Part shown: piece by piece, positions 1 to 6,650 of the stretch
Layout of the letters: the number at the start of each line of letters is the position of its first letter
Position numbering within the stretch: position 1 is the first letter of the stretch
Assembly: GCF_003019255.1 (NCBI RefSeq)
Contig: NZ_CP027846.1
Coordinates: forward strand, 186,001 to 250,000
DNA from: Staphylococcus kloosii
GTDB lineage: Bacteria; Bacillota; Bacilli; Staphylococcales; Staphylococcaceae
Reading direction: 5' to 3'
DNA length: 64,000 nt
Position numbers and translations under genes: made by a program
The notes under the pieces: model-generated
What the model was told of the DNA's origin: nothing
Seen by the model: only the letters and a program-made list of their open reading frames with translations
The model's database searches: none

Positions 1-652
1 TGTTCGCAGAAAATTGTTCGAAAGCCTCTCCCGGTTGTAAATCATCATTATACTTAACCATTTCTGCATCGATGCGATCCCACATACTCGTTTTAGCTAC
101 GCCCGGACAATATGAATTTACAGTAATACCATATTTGGCAAACTCTTTAGCAGCTGATTGGGTTAAAGAACGCACAGCATGTTTCGTAGCTGAATATGCA
201 GATAACATTTCATAAGATTCATGTCCTGCGATACTACAAGCATTTATAACTTTACCTTTGCCGTTATCTTGTTTAATAAATTGATTAACTGCGGCTTGCG
301 TACCATATATTACGCCATTAACATTGATACTGAATAACTTGTCTAATTGGGCCTCATCGATAACTAAAAACGGAGATACACCATCTACGCCTGCATTATT
401 TACAAATACATCGAGTTGTCCAAAAGTATCGACGGCGAATGCCACTAATGATTCTTGCTCTTGCTTTACTGCTACATTACTATTATATGATGCAATGTTG
501 TATCCTTTGTCTTTAAATTCTTGCTCTGTTGTTTGTAGTAATTCCTTGTTAATGTCTTGAATAACAACGTTAAAACCATCGTTTGCTAAACGTTTGGCAA
601 TACCTTTACCTAAGCCCCCTGCTGAGCCAGTTACAATTGCTACTTTACTCAT
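1..652 (-). CDS. SDR oxidoreductase, acetoin/diacetyl reductase-like (3' end cut by window edge)
   Basis: Reading leftward from the ATG at 652 gives 217 residues before the window ends. It is a classical short-chain dehydrogenase: the nucleotide-binding glycine motif TGSAGGLG is at residues 8-15, NNAG at 85-88, and the catalytic Ser140, Tyr153 and Lys157 (SAYSATK) are all present. The closest family I recognise is ButA-type acetoin/diacetyl reductase, which interconverts diacetyl, acetoin and 2,3-butanediol with NADH; substrate specificity cannot be read from sequence. Only the last 40 or so residues are missing. A 12-bp perfect palindrome lies just upstream. Other SDRs of the 2,3-butanediol type are possible. 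Confidence 0.85.
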   Translation of the reverse strand, partial: MSKVAIVTGSAGGLGKGIAKRLANDGFNVVIQDINKELLQTTEQEFKDKGYNIASYNSNVAVKQEQESLVAFAVDTFGQLDVFVNNAGVDGVSPFLVIDEAQLDKLFSINVNGVIYGTQAAVNQFIKQDNGKGKVINACSIAGHESYEMLSAYSATKHAVRSLTQSAAKEFAKYGITVNSYCPGVAKTSMWDRIDAEMVKYNDDLQPGEAFEQFSAN

Positions 653-680
653 TTCATAACACTACCTTTTAATTACTATT

Positions 681-692
681 TACACCGGTGTA
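681..692. promoter_or_regulatory. Palindrome upstream of the acetoin-reductase-like gene, candidate operator
   Basis: TACACCGGTGTA is a perfect 12-bp palindrome 29 bp upstream of the SDR start codon. On the minus strand it directly follows an A/T-rich TATTAT-like -10 element near 704-709, so a bound repressor would block transcription start. Palindromes of this kind are often TetR-family operators. No regulator gene is adjacent, so the assignment is inference. The rest of 653-961 shows no coding sequence. Confidence 0.4.
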
Positions 693-961
693 TTACTTTT
701 ATAATAGCATGAAGTAAGCAAAATAATGATAGATTATTTTTTCAGTAAAATTATTTCTAAGAGAACTAATAAAGTAGGTAAATACTAATCTATATAATTG
801 TTAGATGTACATTAAGTTAGTTTCCTTGTTATTTTAATAACTGTTTTGACGGTATTACTATAATGTAATAACAACGACATTACTTTTAAAAAAGAACAAT
901 ATGTTATGGTTATTATAATTATAAGTATTTGACCATCTAATTTTACTAAGGAGGCTAATAT

Positions 962-1192
962 TTGAAAGAAAATAATTTCCGAGGAAATAATAATAAAAAC
1001 AAAGCAATATTAGTGTCATCATTACCAATATTTATATATTTTATAGTACTGTCGATACATACGATTATGACTAAAGATAGTTTAATAGCTACCGGTTTAT
1101 CAATATTTTCATTAATTATTTTTACTACGATGACCACTATATTGCTTTATAGTTATATAATAAATAAAAAACATGTACAAGATCATAAATAA
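962..1192 (+). CDS. Small two-helix membrane protein, unknown function
   Basis: A 76-residue protein starting at a TTG, preceded by a strong ribosome site (AAGGAGG at 948-954). A basic N-terminus rich in Asn and Lys is followed by two hydrophobic segments (about residues 15-33 and 42-66) and a polar tail with His and Lys. I recognise no family. It is followed 15 bp later by a Cse60-like small gene and then a terminator, so the two probably form one transcript. It sits in the accessory segment left of rpsR. Confidence 0.55.
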   Translation: MKENNFRGNNNKNKAILVSSLPIFIYFIVLSIHTIMTKDSLIATGLSIFSLIIFTTMTTILLYSYIINKKHVQDHK

Positions 1193-1207
1193 TTAAGGGG
1201 GTACGGT

Positions 1208-1372
1208 ATGAAATTTATTTGTTTTAACACTATGACAGAAAAAGGTCTTAATAAAAAAGTGAATGAGTTTTTGGAAGAAAATCCTTATATAGAAATTATT
1301 AAATTTGATTATGAAGTTGGAACAAGTGGCTACGGCGTAGGCATATTATATGACGAGAAGAAACGCATGTAA
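1208..1372 (+). CDS. Cse60-like small protein (DUF2758 type)
   Basis: A 54-residue protein (ATG at 1208, G-rich ribosome site at 1197-1201). The pattern VNEFLEEN, then an IIKFDYEV strand, then a GILYDE C-terminus resembles the Cse60/DUF2758 family, named for a Bacillus sporulation protein but also found on mobile elements of non-sporulating Firmicutes. Residues 18-50 carry the similarity. It lies downstream of a small membrane protein and is closed by a hairpin terminator. The family assignment is from pattern memory only. Confidence 0.55.
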   Translation: MKFICFNTMTEKGLNKKVNEFLEENPYIEIIKFDYEVGTSGYGVGILYDEKKRM

Positions 1373-1403
1373 TCATGACCAATTTTATGTACATAAATTA
1401 CTT

Positions 1404-1433
1404 AAGCTTGGCATTAATTTGCCAAGCTTTTTT
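1404..1433 (+). terminator. Intrinsic terminator
   Basis: AAGCTTGGC (1404-1412) and GCCAAGCTT (1421-1429) form a 9-bp stem followed by a T run. It ends the two-gene unit 962-1372. Confidence 0.8.
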
Positions 1434-1576
1434 CATGCTTATTATTTTATGAATTTTACTTTCTACAGTAATTCGTTTACTAAATTTCCTTAGTTATGAT
1501 TCCTTGTTATAAAGCGTGATAGCATTTAGTTGAAAAGATTTAATTATAAACACCCACTTCATAAGGAGGCACAACT

Positions 1577-1798
1577 TTGAAATTTAAAGAACTATTTAGC
1601 AAAGACGACAACAATAAAGTGAAAGTTTTTATAAAGAATAAATATAATGAATTTTTAAATTTAGAAATGAACACTTATAACATTACAGTATTAGTGATTT
1701 CGATTATCCTTGTTAGCGCCATAATGACACCATTTTTAGGCATACCACTCGGTATCTTAGCTGGGATGTACATTATCGAAAGTAAAAAGAAGAAATAA
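1577..1798 (+). CDS. Small membrane protein, unknown function
   Basis: A 73-residue protein with a TTG start at 1577 and a good ribosome site (AAGGAGG at 1563-1569). The first 35 residues are charged; residues 36-68 form a long hydrophobic stretch, possibly a hairpin of two helices turned at PFLGIP, ending in ESKKKK. No family recognised. It lies directly upstream of the relic of a toxin C-terminal domain, but is in another frame and shows no sign of having been fused to it. Confidence 0.5.
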   Translation: MKFKELFSKDDNNKVKVFIKNKYNEFLNLEMNTYNITVLVISIILVSAIMTPFLGIPLGILAGMYIIESKKKK

Positions 1799-1818
1799 GC
1801 AACTACAAATGCTATTAA

Positions 1819-2082
1819 AACCAAAAACTTCGGCAAAGTACTACTTCTATAGCAAATCTCGGAGCTAATAAAAGAAGACACATACTTTCCAGTAAGCATA
1901 ATTGGAATAAAGTAACTACAAATAATTGGAATAGTGTTTCTAAAGTCATATCTCACGTTATGAGGCACGGAAAACAAAATAAAGACAATAAAAAAGCACT
2001 TAACATGAGTGGAAGAAGCGTAGTAGTAACTTATACACGAAAAAATGGTAATATATATGTATCTAATGGATGGGTTATATAA
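1819..2082 (+). pseudogene. Relic of a polymorphic-toxin C-terminal domain
   Basis: An open frame from the stop at 1816-1818 to TAA at 2080-2082 encodes about 87 residues with no usable start codon until a Met near 1948. The distinctive part is SKHNWNKVTTNNWNSVSKVI, then SHVMRHGK, a basic linker, SGRSVVVTYTRKNG and ending in YVSNGWVI. This layout (SKHxW, VSKVISxVxRxGK, GxxVxVTY, a terminal SxGWV) is what I know from C-terminal toxin domains of Bacillus and Staphylococcus polymorphic toxins, including SAR2788-like putative toxins. Its stop codon directly abuts the ATG of the next gene, as expected for toxin followed by immunity. The N-terminal delivery part is missing. Confidence 0.6.
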
Positions 2083-2508
2083 ATGAAAAGCATTAATATT
2101 TTATTAAATTTATTACCTAAAGAACTTCAAAATATATTGGAGAATAACGATATTGATGAAGTTTTGACATATTTTATATCAAATGATATCTCTGATGAAA
2201 AATTAGTGTTTTATTTATCAATTATGGCTAATCAAGTTAATACTATTGAATATCATGAGATGATTGCTAGCGTTTATCATTTTCACTTTAACTATATTGA
2301 TAATGCATATAACTTAGCCTATTATCATTATTGGCAATCTCTAAAGCTTTCACATTTTGAAGATTACAACCTTTTAAATGAATTTTTAGAAATTCTAGAT
2401 GAACCAGAATTTGATATAATCAATAATGAGGATATCAAAACGATTGCAAATAAAATTATTGAAAAAGATCCAAAAAATAAACTAGCTATTAAATTCCTAG
2501 ATAATTAA
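2083..2508 (+). CDS. Candidate immunity protein for the upstream toxin relic
   Basis: A 141-residue acidic protein without signal peptide or membrane segment, rich in Leu, Ile, Asn and Tyr and predicted mostly helical (LLNLLPKELQNILEN at the start, AYNLAYYHYWQSLKLS at about 77-92). Its ATG follows the stop of the toxin-like relic without a gap, the usual order for a contact-dependent or LXG-type toxin and its immunity protein. There is no ribosome site of its own, so it was probably translated by coupling. I do not recognise a named immunity family; the role rests on context. It is intact although its toxin is not, which suits a retained orphan immunity gene. Confidence 0.5.
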   Translation: MKSINILLNLLPKELQNILENNDIDEVLTYFISNDISDEKLVFYLSIMANQVNTIEYHEMIASVYHFHFNYIDNAYNLAYYHYWQSLKLSHFEDYNLLNEFLEILDEPEFDIINNEDIKTIANKIIEKDPKNKLAIKFLDN

Positions 2509-2525
2509 CTAATATTTAAATTATA

Positions 2526-2559
2526 GGAGCAATGAAGTTTAAAGTTCATTGCTCCTTAT
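2526..2559 (+). terminator. Intrinsic terminator after the immunity gene
   Basis: GGAGCAATGAA (2526-2536) pairs perfectly with TTCATTGCTCC (2545-2555) around an 8-nt loop, followed by a short T-rich stretch. Strong stem, weak U tract. Confidence 0.7.
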
Positions 2560-2577
2560 ATGCATGCTTGCCTAAAT

Positions 2578-2676
2578 TTTGTAGAAAAAGATAGTATTAC
2601 AAATCAAACTTTTAGAAATCGTTTTGGTTTAGATTCAAAGAAAAATTCTGTAGCATCACGTATAATTAAGCATTAG
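2578..2676 (+). pseudogene. Relic of an AlbA/Schlafen-type ATP-binding protein C-terminus
   Basis: Thirty-two codons reading FVEKDSITNQTFRNRFGLDS then KKNSVASRIIKH and a stop. The pattern ITNxxxRxRFGL...KKNSxASRIIK is typical of the C-terminal winged helix of AlbA_2/AAA_4 (RecG-like) ATP-binding proteins, which normally continue for about 25 further residues. There is no start codon and the frame is closed on both sides, so this is debris of a larger gene. The remaining sequence to 2882 shows nothing recognisable. Confidence 0.4.
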
Positions 2677-2882
2677 TATTCAAAAAGTTATCAAATCATC
2701 ATTTTAAAGTGATTTTGAAAGGCTATGAATCCGCACATTATTTTTCAACTTGTCGAGCAATTATATCCTTGCACCTCTTATCAAAAGCACTTTTTTACCT
2801 TAAATTATTTTAAATCGTGTTCCTATTATTGCATATAATCATAAACGCAATATAAAACACTTACCTGTTGATGATTGTGAAT

Positions 2883-3554
2883 CTAATTATGTTTAAATTT
2901 ATCATCACAAGTACGTCTGCCATCAATATGTAAAGATAAGCTATCTCTAATATCAGAACCTAACGAATCTAGTACAAAGTCAATTCCTTCTGTTCTTGCT
3001 AATTTAGCAGCAGGCACAAAGTCACTATCACCAGCTATTAAAATGATTTTATCAACTTGTTTTTTAAATGCAAGTGATGCGATATCAAGGCCAATTTTCA
3101 TATCTACACCTTTTTGTTTTAAAGAAAGTTCAAAATCCCTTTCCTCTAGATCACTAATTTTGGCACTACCGTTTAATAACTTTTTAGTTGTTGAATATTT
3201 TAAATTATATGCAACTGATGACTCACTTAATTCACCTAACCTAAGCGCTACTTTTCTTTTTTTACTTATTTCTTTAAAAAAGTCTTCAGTCCAAGATTTT
3301 GTTTCACTTTTAGCAAAATCAATATTCTTTTTGAGTAATGGATGATAAATCTGCTTATCAATTGGAGGACAATCATAATAGAATATTTTATATAATTTGT
3401 TATGTATCTCTTCTTTAAAATGTTTTTCTTTTAAGTGTCTATTACAATATCTATATAATTCATCAGCTCTTTCTTTAGCTGTTACTTTCCCGTATATCTT
3501 AGCACTTCTTTTGCGATAATATCCACCATCCACTAAAATTGCTAATCTTTCCAC
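2883..3554 (-). CDS. NYN-domain (PIN-like) nuclease
   Basis: A 223-residue protein starting at GTG 3554, four bases after GGGAGGG. It shows the NYN/LabA-like PIN fold: LVDGGY with Asp9 in the first strand, GVDMKIGLDIASL with Asp151 and Asp157, and AGDSDFVPA with Asp176 and Asp178, together the acidic metal-binding set. Members of this family are RNases or DNases; some belong to defence or RNA-decay systems. No partner gene is adjacent. Its own promoter and a 98-nt leader with a terminator-like hairpin precede it, suggesting conditional expression. The biological target is unknown. Confidence 0.8.
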   Translation of the reverse strand: MERLAILVDGGYYRKRSAKIYGKVTAKERADELYRYCNRHLKEKHFKEEIHNKLYKIFYYDCPPIDKQIYHPLLKKNIDFAKSETKSWTEDFFKEISKKRKVALRLGELSESSVAYNLKYSTTKKLLNGSAKISDLEERDFELSLKQKGVDMKIGLDIASLAFKKQVDKIILIAGDSDFVPAAKLARTEGIDFVLDSLGSDIRDSLSLHIDGRRTCDDKFKHN

Positions 3555-3583
3555 TATACCCTCCCACTATTAAATACAAAAAA

Positions 3584-3630
3584 CCTATGATTTCGAAATC
3601 CCCGTATGGTGGGGTTCCTACTCTCATAGG
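3584..3630 (-). promoter_or_regulatory. Attenuator-like hairpin in the leader of the NYN gene
   Basis: On the minus strand CCTATGA (3630-3624) pairs with TCATAGG (3590-3584) and is followed at once by TTTTTTG, an intrinsic terminator. Inside it a second hairpin, CCCC/GGGG around a 7-nt loop (CCCCACCATACGGGG), is nested. The structure lies between a good promoter and the GTG of the NYN gene, so full-length mRNA requires read-through. The trigger is unknown. Confidence 0.55.
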
Positions 3631-3658
3631 TGGATTAACTAATTTTTCTATGAAAAAA

Positions 3659-3687
3659 ATAATACCACCTATAAAACGGTATTTCAA
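3659..3687 (-). promoter_or_regulatory. Sigma-A promoter of the NYN gene
   Basis: On the minus strand TTGAAA (3687-3682), a 17-bp spacer and TATTAT (3664-3659). Transcription would start near 3652, giving a leader of about 98 nt. Confidence 0.6.
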
Positions 3688-3776
3688 TATATTTCTTTAA
3701 TATTTCGAAACTTTTGGCCTAATAGTGTAACTACCTACAACGTTCAACTGATAGGTGTATAAACTATTTTATCTCT

Positions 3777-3947
3777 TTAAAGCTTTTTTATTACTGATTC
3801 TGAAATAACAAAATCTAAACTAGTAGTTTCTAAATCTATTGAGCACACATTTTCATTATTTTCCGTGTCATCTTCGAAATTTACTACAAGTCCAATAAAT
3901 TTTCTGTTATTGATATCTATCAATTCTACATTCTTACCTACATAGTC
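3777..3947 (-). pseudogene. Relic of a small LSm-like protein
   Basis: A 56-codon frame reads DYVGKNVELIDINNRKFIGL, then VVNFEDDTENNENVCSIDLE and ends VISESVIKKL. The pattern YVGKxVxLxDxxxxxFxGxVxxFxxxxD...SIxL...F.ES.I is that of small stand-alone LSm-like proteins common in Firmicutes accessory regions. The frame is closed by TGA immediately before the first Asp and has no proper start codon or ribosome site, so the N-terminus has been lost by mutation. Confidence 0.5.
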
Positions 3948-4241
3948 TCATAATTTATATTTCAACTAATCACTCTTTAATCCTCTATAAAAATCTCTAA
4001 CACCACAAACACTTCCCATATGATTAGGTAGTTTTGAGTCTTAATTAAATGCCAGTTATTAACTTGTATATTTTTTACTTATTATAGCAACAAATAATGC
4101 TGTTGAAGCATTTATATTTTTACTTTTATCTGTGAATTATTTACTATATTTTTCTAATAAACCTTTTCTGTTAAACACTAATTACAAGTCTAATTTCCTA
4201 TCTGAATGTATAAAGCTCTTATTTCCTGCCCCTCGACCGAT
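3948..4241. other. Decayed non-coding stretch
   Basis: About 290 bp broken by stops in all frames. On the minus strand short pieces look like former coding sequence (IGRGAGNKSFIHSDRKLDL; INASTALFVAIISKKY), but I cannot assign a family. Together with the LSm relic this suggests a deleted or rotted accessory gene cluster. Confidence 0.35.
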
Positions 4242-4311
4242 AAATTTCCACACAAAAAATAACCCCGTAAGCCGAAGCCCACGGGGTATGTAAAGATACA
4301 ATATCTATTAT
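4242..4311. repeat. Copy of the rpsR 3'-end repeat (candidate att site, distal)
   Basis: This 70-bp stretch matches 5409-5477 with about five substitutions and one indel. It includes the terminator hairpin ACCCCGT...ACGGGGT and an exact 18-bp core, AGATACAATATCTATTAT (4294-4311). In the rpsR copy that core covers the stop codon and final bases of rpsR. The two copies are in direct orientation and bracket the MarR/rhodanese pair. It also serves as terminator for the rhodanese gene. Confidence 0.65.
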
Positions 4312-4322
4312 AAATTTATTAA

Positions 4323-4682
4323 CTATTCAACATTTTCTAATGGTAAACTCATACCTTTCCAACCTTCTAAAGCACCAGCTAACTCATAAGCTTCAAAATC
4401 ATTTTTGTACAATTCTAATAAAGCTTGTTTACCTAAAATCGTCCCACCTGTCCAATCATAAACAACATAAACACTATTTTTAGGCAATTCATTTAAATGC
4501 TTATGTAAATCTTTAGCTGGTATTTCAGTAGCCCCTTTAATTTTGTCCTTTTTAACTTCTTTAGGTGCATTTCTTACGTCTAAAACTGTATATTTATTTG
4601 TACCTTTTTCCATATCTTCAAGTACTACATGGTGATTTATATACAAACTTAAAAATGTTTCCAAAAATTCAATTTTATTCAT
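4323..4682 (-). CDS. Rhodanese-like domain protein lacking the catalytic cysteine
   Basis: A 119-residue single-domain protein. YTVLDVRNAPKEV (31-43), IKGATEIP (48-55) and a C-terminal ELAGALEGWKG (100-110) are rhodanese hallmarks. The active-site loop, normally VYCxxGxR, reads VYDWTGG, placing Asp76 where the sulfur-carrying Cys should be, so it should not transfer sulfur and may act as a binding or sensor domain. Its start overlaps the end of the MarR-type gene by 8 bp, giving a two-gene operon. It lies inside a segment flanked by copies of the rpsR 3' end. Confidence 0.8.
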   Translation of the reverse strand: MNKIEFLETFLSLYINHHVVLEDMEKGTNKYTVLDVRNAPKEVKKDKIKGATEIPAKDLHKHLNELPKNSVYVVYDWTGGTILGKQALLELYKNDFEAYELAGALEGWKGMSLPLENVE

Positions 4683-5193
4683 AGTTTACCCTCTTTTCCA
4701 TATTACTTCTTAATTTATTCATTAAACGATAAAATATCTCTTTTTCATGTTCATCAAAATCATTAAACATATTTGATACAAAATTGTAGTTATTGGGTAA
4801 AAACTGTTTCAATTTTGAATATCCTAGTTCAGTCATTTGAACATAGTTTGTACGTTTATCATTAGGTAAATTGATTCTTTCAATAAATCCCTGTCTTTCT
4901 AAACCTTTAACTATGCCTGTAATTGTAGATTTTTTATTTCCTATTTTCTTGGATAATTCTGATGGAGATAGAGTTAAATTTTTTTCATATGATAATAACA
5001 TTAGTATAGAAAATTTAGCCTCTGTTAATTCATATTTTTCTATAAAACTATCATATTTATTTCTCATGATTTTGTATGATTTATTGATTTCAAGATATAA
5101 CATGACAGAAAGAATATCTAAATTACCATATTCTTTTTTTAACCCTTCTAATTTTTTATAAGTTGGGCTATCTATTAAATAAAATTCGTCCAC
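4675..5193 (-). CDS. MarR-family transcriptional regulator
   Basis: A 172-residue protein beginning at GTG 5193 (GGAGGG ribosome site seven bases before). A helical dimerisation region is followed by the winged helix: LTEAKFSILMLLSYEKN, LSPSELSKKIGNKKSTITGI (recognition helix, about 95-114) and the wing LPNDKRTNYVQMT. It most likely represses its own operon through the 28-bp palindrome just upstream and controls the dead rhodanese downstream. It has no cysteine where redox-sensing MarR proteins carry one near the N-terminus, so the ligand is open. Confidence 0.85.
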   Translation of the reverse strand: MDEFYLIDSPTYKKLEGLKKEYGNLDILSVMLYLEINKSYKIMRNKYDSFIEKYELTEAKFSILMLLSYEKNLTLSPSELSKKIGNKKSTITGIVKGLERQGFIERINLPNDKRTNYVQMTELGYSKLKQFLPNNYNFVSNMFNDFDEHEKEIFYRLMNKLRSNMEKRVNYE

Positions 5194-5206
5194 TTAACAT
5201 CCCTCC

Positions 5207-5234
5207 ATAAATAGTTAGGTACCTAACTATTTAT
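5207..5234. promoter_or_regulatory. Perfect 28-bp palindrome, probable MarR operator
   Basis: The palindrome is centred between 5220 and 5221, with the core TAGTTAGGTACCTAACTA. It begins 13 bp before the MarR start codon and abuts its ribosome site. Length, dyad symmetry and position fit autoregulation by the MarR protein. Confidence 0.65.
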
Positions 5235-5408
5235 AAATTAACATACATCTCTATATTTTAAAAGCATAAAATAAATGATATGAAAAAAACATTTCACTTT
5301 TCTTATAGATAAACTACCTAATAACACAAAATAATTTATAATTTGTTAATACTAATTATATAAATATAGCACTATTCTTCATTTTAATACTCTGCAAAAT
5401 TTCCAAAT

Positions 5409-5477
5409 AAATTGCCACACAAAAATAACCCCGTAAGCCTAAGCCTACGGGGTTTGTACAGATACAATATCTATTAT
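5409..5477. repeat. rpsR 3'-end repeat (candidate att site, proximal)
   Basis: The partner of 4242-4311. The exact 18-bp core is at 5460-5477 and covers the rpsR stop codon; the adjoining hairpin is the rpsR terminator. As I recall, the 3' end of rpsR is an integration site of staphylococcal pathogenicity and resistance islands, which supports reading the two copies as attachment sites. Confidence 0.65.
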
Positions 5478-5716
5478 TGTTCTTCTTTAACATATGGTAA
5501 TAATGCCATATGACGAGAACGTTTGATAGCGATTGTCAACATACGTTGATATTTAGCTGAAGTACCTGTTACACGACGAGGTAAAATTTTACCACGTTCA
5601 GAAATAAAACGTTTTAATAATTCTGTGTCTTTATAGTCGATGTGTGTAATTCCGTTTGCTGTGAAGTAACAAACTTTTTTACGACGACGTCCGCCTCTTC
5701 TTGGTCCACCTGCCAT
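5474..5716 (-). CDS. rpsR: 30S ribosomal protein S18
   Basis: An 80-residue, very basic protein (RRGGRRRKKVCYF at the start; LLKRFISERGKILPRRVTGT; RSRHMALLPYVKEEQ at the end), matching staphylococcal S18 essentially along its length. It is a small-subunit platform protein contacting S6. It is the last gene of the rpsF-ssb-rpsR operon; the 3' end coincides with the 18-bp repeat core. The coding end is intact despite the presumed insertion, as expected for tidy integration elements. Confidence 0.98.
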   Translation of the reverse strand: MAGGPRRGGRRRKKVCYFTANGITHIDYKDTELLKRFISERGKILPRRVTGTSAKYQRMLTIAIKRSRHMALLPYVKEEQ

Positions 5717-5817
5717 GGTTAACTGCCTCCTTCAAATTAGATTTTTTTATAATACGTTCATTGATTGTCTTGTTTATCTTAACACTCTCAAAATAGTGTT
5801 TAACTATGCACTAATAA

Positions 5818-6330
5818 TTAGAATGGTAAGTCATCATCACTAATATCAATAGGACCGTTCGCATTAGCGAATGGGTTGTCTGATTGATTATTGTTTGATG
5901 AATTGTTGTTATTACGTGACGTGTTTTGTCCAGATTGTTGACCACCAAAGCTTTGTCCGTAATCTTGGAAGTCATTGCCTCCAGATTGGTTTTGGCGTTG
6001 GTTGTTTTGGTTTTTAGGTTCAAGGAATTGAACGCTATCACAAACAACTTCTGTAACAAAGATACGACGTCCTTCTTGATTTTCATAGCTACGTGATTGT
6101 AAGCGACCGTCAACGCCAGCTAAACTACCTTTTGATAAGTAGTTATTAACATTTTCTGCTTGTTTTCTAAAAACGACGCAGTTAATGAAATCAGCTTCGC
6201 GTTCCCCTTGCGCATTGGTAAACGTACGATTCACTGCTAAGGTAAATGTCGCAACGCTCACGCCTGAGGGTGTTGTTCTGTATTCTGGATCCTTAGTTAA
6301 ACGACCTACTAAAACAACTCTGTTTATCAT
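5818..6330 (-). CDS. ssb: Single-stranded DNA-binding protein
   Basis: A 170-residue SSB. Residues 1-105 form the OB fold (MINRVVLVGRLTKDPEYRTT; EADFINCVVFRKQAENV; a GSLAGVDGRLQSRSYENQEG loop), followed by a low-complexity Gln/Asn/Gly/Ser linker and the acidic tip DISDDDLPF that recruits replication and repair proteins. It lies between rpsF and rpsR, the conserved Firmicutes arrangement, so this is the housekeeping copy. Tetrameric and cytosolic. Confidence 0.97.
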   Translation of the reverse strand: MINRVVLVGRLTKDPEYRTTPSGVSVATFTLAVNRTFTNAQGEREADFINCVVFRKQAENVNNYLSKGSLAGVDGRLQSRSYENQEGRRIFVTEVVCDSVQFLEPKNQNNQRQNQSGGNDFQDYGQSFGGQQSGQNTSRNNNNSSNNNQSDNPFANANGPIDISDDDLPF

Positions 6331-6344
6331 TTAAGCGCCCCCAA

Positions 6345-6650
6345 TTATTTTCTTGTCTTATCTTCGTCTTCACGGATAACGATGTAACGGATGATATCAT
6401 CGTTAATTTTAGCTAAACGTTGGAATTCGTCAGTAGCTTCGTTATCTTCTGTTTGAATACGAACGATGTTGTAGTAACCTTCAGTGAAATCATTGATTTC
6501 ATAAGCAAGGCGACGTTTACCCCAGTCTTTAGCTTCAAGTACTTCTGAACCTCTTGAAGCTAAAATGCCGTTGAAACGTTCAACAACTGCTTTTTTAGCA
6601 TCTTCTTCGATATTCGGACGAACGATATACATAACTTCATATGTTCTCAT
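6345..6650 (-). CDS. rpsF: 30S ribosomal protein S6
   Basis: A 101-residue S6 starting MRTYEVMYIVRPNIEEDA, with the DWGKRRLAYEIND and EGYYNIVRIQ segments that form the RNA- and S18-binding sheet and an IRYIVIREDED end. It is the first gene of rpsF-ssb-rpsR, 14 bp before ssb, with a ribosome site (AAGGAGG) at 6659-6665. S6 binds 16S rRNA with S18. In many bacteria this operon is autoregulated by S6:S18; I could not confirm such a leader here. Confidence 0.97.
   Translation of the reverse strand: MRTYEVMYIVRPNIEEDAKKAVVERFNGILASRGSEVLEAKDWGKRRLAYEINDFTEGYYNIVRIQTEDNEATDEFQRLAKINDDIIRYIVIREDEDKTRK

Noticed and set aside
324..560. Plus-strand 78-codon frame inside the partial SDR gene
   Set aside because: It is the antisense shadow of the strongly conserved SDR; no ribosome site.
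1675..1977. Minus-strand 100-codon hydrophobic frame
   Set aside because: Antisense to the small membrane protein and the toxin relic; no ribosome site and no family resemblance.
3499..3687. Minus-strand 62-codon frame overlapping the NYN start and leader
   Set aside because: It runs through the promoter and terminator hairpin and overlaps the NYN gene in another frame, has no ribosome site, and its peptide simply translates the structured leader.
5811..6113. Minus-strand 100-codon frame within ssb
   Set aside because: Alternative frame of ssb with no family resemblance; SSB is complete.
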